Assembly: GCA_021740905.1 (NCBI GenBank)
Contig: JAIOYV010000001.1
Coordinates: 112,647-176,646, forward strand
Reading direction: 5' to 3'
Source: Bacteroidales bacterium
GTDB lineage: Bacteria > Bacteroidota > Bacteroidia > Bacteroidales > M50B96
Length of the DNA: 64,000 nt
The position numbers and the translations under genes were made by a program. The notes below the pieces were generated by a model. That model was given only the letters and a program-made list of their open reading frames with translations. It was not told where the DNA came from and ran no database searches. This document shows positions 61,932 through 64,000 of the stretch, in pieces; within the stretch, counting starts at the first letter, position 1, and each line of letters starts with the position of its first letter.

Positions 61932-62300
61932 TTATTTTACTAATTGATAATCATTAATTAATACCTGCGCAGAGATGTTTAATCTTTTGGTAAGATTTCG
62001 GATCATCTCAACGGTCAATTTACGTTTGCGGTTTAAAACTTCTGAGACCCTACTCTTACCTCCAATTTCACTAATCAGGTCGACTTGTTTTAAGTGCATT
62101 TCTTCCATCCTGATTTTAATGGCCTCAATTGGATCGGGAGGATCAATCGGGTAATGTTTTTTCTCATATTCATCCACCAAAAGTCCAAGAATATCAGCCT
62201 CATCGCTCTCTTCAGTTCCAATCGGGGCATCAAAAACTTCCTCTAATCTTTTAAGGGCCAACCTATAGTCTGATTCTGTTTTAACCGGATTAATTTTCAT
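61932..62300 (-). CDS. higA: HigA-type antitoxin (XRE HTH)
   Basis: The 122-residue protein has an acidic N-terminal region and a C-terminal HTH of XRE type (about 66-118) with HLKQVDLISEIGGKSRVSEVLNRKRKLT, the form seen in HigA antitoxins of the upside-down (toxin first) arrangement. It follows higB by 9 bp and probably represses the module. Confidence 0.92.
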   Translation of the reverse strand: MKINPVKTESDYRLALKRLEEVFDAPIGTEESDEADILGLLVDEYEKKHYPIDPPDPIEAIKIRMEEMHLKQVDLISEIGGKSRVSEVLNRKRKLTVEMIRNLTKRLNISAQVLINDYQLVK

Positions 62301-62309
62301 GATCTTAAT

Positions 62310-62606
62310 TTATATTGTGTTTGCATCAATTTTATCATATTCTGCATGAGCTCCAATAAAACGGATAAAAATCCACTGTTTCTCAAAATGAAATTTTGTT
62401 ACCAGACGATGGGAATTGCCTTTAATGTTAAAAACAACTCGGCTGTCTTTCAAAATGCTTGCATTTGAATATGTTTCTTTTACGTCTGCCGGGGTCTTCC
62501 AATCCGATCTCATTGCTGTATCATACCATGTTTTTAGATATTGTTCTGTATCAGGATGTTCCTCCCAATACTCTCTCAAGGTGCTTTTTGCAAATATTCT
62601 TTCCAT
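62310..62606 (-). CDS. higB: HigB-type toxin (mRNA interferase)
   Basis: The 98-residue protein begins RIFAKSTLREYWEEHPD, and has WKTPADVKETYSNASILKDSRVVFNIKGN and YRLVTKFHFEKQWIFIRFIG-like strands, all typical of the HigB/RelE-superfamily ribosome-dependent mRNA interferase. It precedes higA. The module sits between ygeY and ygeW, 65 bp after the ygeY stop. Confidence 0.93.
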   Translation of the reverse strand: MERIFAKSTLREYWEEHPDTEQYLKTWYDTAMRSDWKTPADVKETYSNASILKDSRVVFNIKGNSHRLVTKFHFEKQWIFIRFIGAHAEYDKIDANTI

Positions 62607-62670
62607 TAAGTCAATATCTTAATGCAAAACTAATAAATAATTCTCAATATGGGAACTTTTAGATTAATCT

Positions 62671-63867
62671 CTAATGGGCGTACGCAAACCCAGCATAAAA
62701 TGCACTCGCCTTTACCAAATCATCAATAGCTACTTTTTCGTTGGGAGCATGGGCCAAAATTTCATTGCCCGGACCAAAGCCGATTGTGGGAATGCCGTAC
62801 ATGCCGTTAATGGTAACGCCATTGGTGGAAAAAGTCCACTTGTCGATTTTGGGTTTTTTGTTGAACAAGTCTTCGAAGGCCTTCACCCCGGTTTGCACAA
62901 TTTCATGCTCTTCAGGTATTTTCCAGGTAGGGTAGTATTTTTCCATACCGTACTCCAATCCTGTGTAGGCTTTTTCACTATAATCTAGCACGGTCACTTT
63001 GGCATTCATGCCTTCGATCAATTGCTGTATTTCGTTCACTGCCGATTCTTTGGTTTCGCCCCAGGTTAATCGACGGTCGAGGTGAAGGCGGGCAAAATCG
63101 GAAACCGCGCAAAGCGATGGACTGCCTGAAACAAACTCGGAAATGGTAACACTCCCTTTTCCCAGGAATTCATCCGAGGGCAACCGTTCGTTCAGTTTTT
63201 CGATTTCGAGTGCAATTTTCGAGGCCATGTAAATGGCATTCTTTCCCCGTTCAGGAGCTGAACCATGCGAAGATACACCATAAAAACTTACGTGCATTTC
63301 CATCCTGCCCCGATGGCCGCGATAGATGTTTAGGTTGGTGGGTTCGGTGCTAATCACAAAATCGGGACGGATACCTTCCTCCTCAATAATATATTTCCAG
63401 CATAGACCGTCGCAATCTTCCTCCATTACGCTGCCTACAAAATAAATGGTGAGGTCTTTATCGAAACCAAGTTCTTTTAAAATCCTCCCTGATGTTACAA
63501 AAGCAGCCGGGCCACCTTTCTGGTCAACAGTTCCTCGGCCATATACAAAACCGTCTTTTATTTCTCCACCAAGAGGATCGAATTCCCAGTTGTCGAGGTT
63601 GCCCATGTCAACAGTGTCTATATGGCCATCAATGGCGAGGGTTTTCTTCCCGTTTCCAATCCGGCCAATCACATTGCCCAGTCTGTCAATGCGTACTTCA
63701 TCGAAGCCAGCCTCTTCCATTTGCCGCTTCAGTTCGAGCTGGACTTCTTTTTCTTGGCAACTCAGCGATTTGATTTGCACCAGCTTTGAGAGGTTTTGAG
63801 CGGTATAGTCTCTGTATTTTTCGGAAAGAGTCCGTATTTCTTTATAAATTGTTTGGTTGTTCATCAT
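62671..63867 (-). CDS. ygeY: YgeY-type M20 family metallohydrolase
   Basis: A longer frame starts at 63912, but MMNNQTIYKEI (63867 or 63864) begins the conserved part, so I use 63867 (398 residues). It is an M20 peptidase-family hydrolase with metal and catalytic motifs AIDGHIDTVD, GRGTVDQKGG, SVMEEDCDG and STEPT, and the C-terminal GFGPGNEILAHAPNE. The length and motifs fit YgeY, the selenium-metabolism-linked or purine-degradation-linked hydrolase, probably acting as an amidohydrolase or deacylase on a ureido intermediate. It is the first gene of the minus-strand unit that ends in ygeW. Confidence 0.88.
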   Translation of the reverse strand: MMNNQTIYKEIRTLSEKYRDYTAQNLSKLVQIKSLSCQEKEVQLELKRQMEEAGFDEVRIDRLGNVIGRIGNGKKTLAIDGHIDTVDMGNLDNWEFDPLGGEIKDGFVYGRGTVDQKGGPAAFVTSGRILKELGFDKDLTIYFVGSVMEEDCDGLCWKYIIEEEGIRPDFVISTEPTNLNIYRGHRGRMEMHVSFYGVSSHGSAPERGKNAIYMASKIALEIEKLNERLPSDEFLGKGSVTISEFVSGSPSLCAVSDFARLHLDRRLTWGETKESAVNEIQQLIEGMNAKVTVLDYSEKAYTGLEYGMEKYYPTWKIPEEHEIVQTGVKAFEDLFNKKPKIDKWTFSTNGVTINGMYGIPTIGFGPGNEILAHAPNEKVAIDDLVKASAFYAGFAYAH

Positions 63868-63889
63868 AGCTGTCCGAAAGATTAATATA

Positions 63890-63956
63890 GGAATAAAGCC
63901 CGAAAATTCCAATTTTTGAAGCGCAAACTTTTAAAAAAAATTATGGGCTTTATTCC
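63890..63956. promoter_or_regulatory. 12-bp perfect inverted repeat upstream of ygeY
   Basis: GGAATAAAGCCC (63890-63901) and GGGCTTTATTCC (63945-63956) are perfect complements separated by 43 bp. The pair lies 23 to 89 bp upstream of the ygeY start. It could be a double operator or a leader RNA stem. Confidence 0.55.
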
Positions 63957-64000
63957 ACTGCATAAAAGTATAAAAAATTCGACTTTCCCCTTGTTGAAAC

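Overview
The window looks like a chromosomal segment of a free-living or gut Bacteroidota, probably a Bacteroidales/Marinilabiliales-type organism. The evidence is two SusC/SusD pairs, many lipoproteins with Bacteroidota-style lipoboxes, five proteins with a full type IX secretion (T9SS) C-terminal sorting domain plus two short proteins that carry such a domain or a fragment of one, promoters of the form TTTG-N20-TAnnTTTG, and short palindromic intergenic repeats of a kind common in this phylum. No rRNA, intact IS element, prophage or CRISPR array is visible.

Region 1 (1-38.4 kb) is a large beta-1,3-glucan (laminarin-type) utilisation region. Minus-strand operon A (18509 down to the left edge) encodes SusC, SusD, two surface glycan-binding lipoproteins, three GH16 endoglucanases (two lipoproteins, one T9SS cargo), two lipoprotein GH3 beta-glucosidases and a cytoplasmic phosphorylase-like enzyme cut by the window edge. 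Minus-strand operon B (35266 to 22774) encodes a T9SS protein made of three copies of a putative glycan-binding module, a secreted CotH-kinase protein, a GH17 glucanase, a second SusC/SusD pair and two binding lipoproteins. A GH5 with two CBM6-like domains is transcribed divergently from operon A. A membrane-spanning sensor with a beta-propeller, a Y_Y_Y domain and a C-terminal LuxR-type HTH lies upstream of operon B. The two operons share an upstream layout: three TAC(A/C)TCA boxes at identical spacing, a promoter-like pair at identical distance, and a LacI-type palindrome about 90 bp further out. I consider this the most useful new observation.

Region 2 (38.4-39.1 kb) holds a tRNA-Gly(GCC)/tRNA-Leu(UAA) pair, rho-independent terminators, and a duplicated, decayed tRNA-Leu copy whose arms have been replaced by other palindromes.

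Region 3 (39.4-55.4 kb) is mostly housekeeping or species-variable: a GNAT/FemAB-like transferase, a GH3 plus beta-lactamase fusion, small T9SS-type proteins, a gene remnant made from the N-terminus of a tricorn protease fused to a sorting domain, a beta-propeller-like protein, a full tricorn-like protease, a cytidylate-kinase-like protein, a multi-pass membrane protein, CheR/CheB and a LOG-family protein. Between 43.8 and 44.2 kb is a striking 11-bp tandem array followed by an array of the opposite orientation.

Region 4 (55.4-57.4 kb) is a decay zone: an orphan HicB-like gene without its normal start, a RhuM-family pseudogene with an internal deletion, a frameshifted Cas4-like nuclease and a tandem 83-bp palindromic repeat.

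Region 5 (57.4-64 kb) is a purine/uric-acid-type catabolic cluster (ssnA-hyuA on plus, ygeY and ygeW on minus) interleaved with two toxin-antitoxin modules (ParE-type and HigBA).
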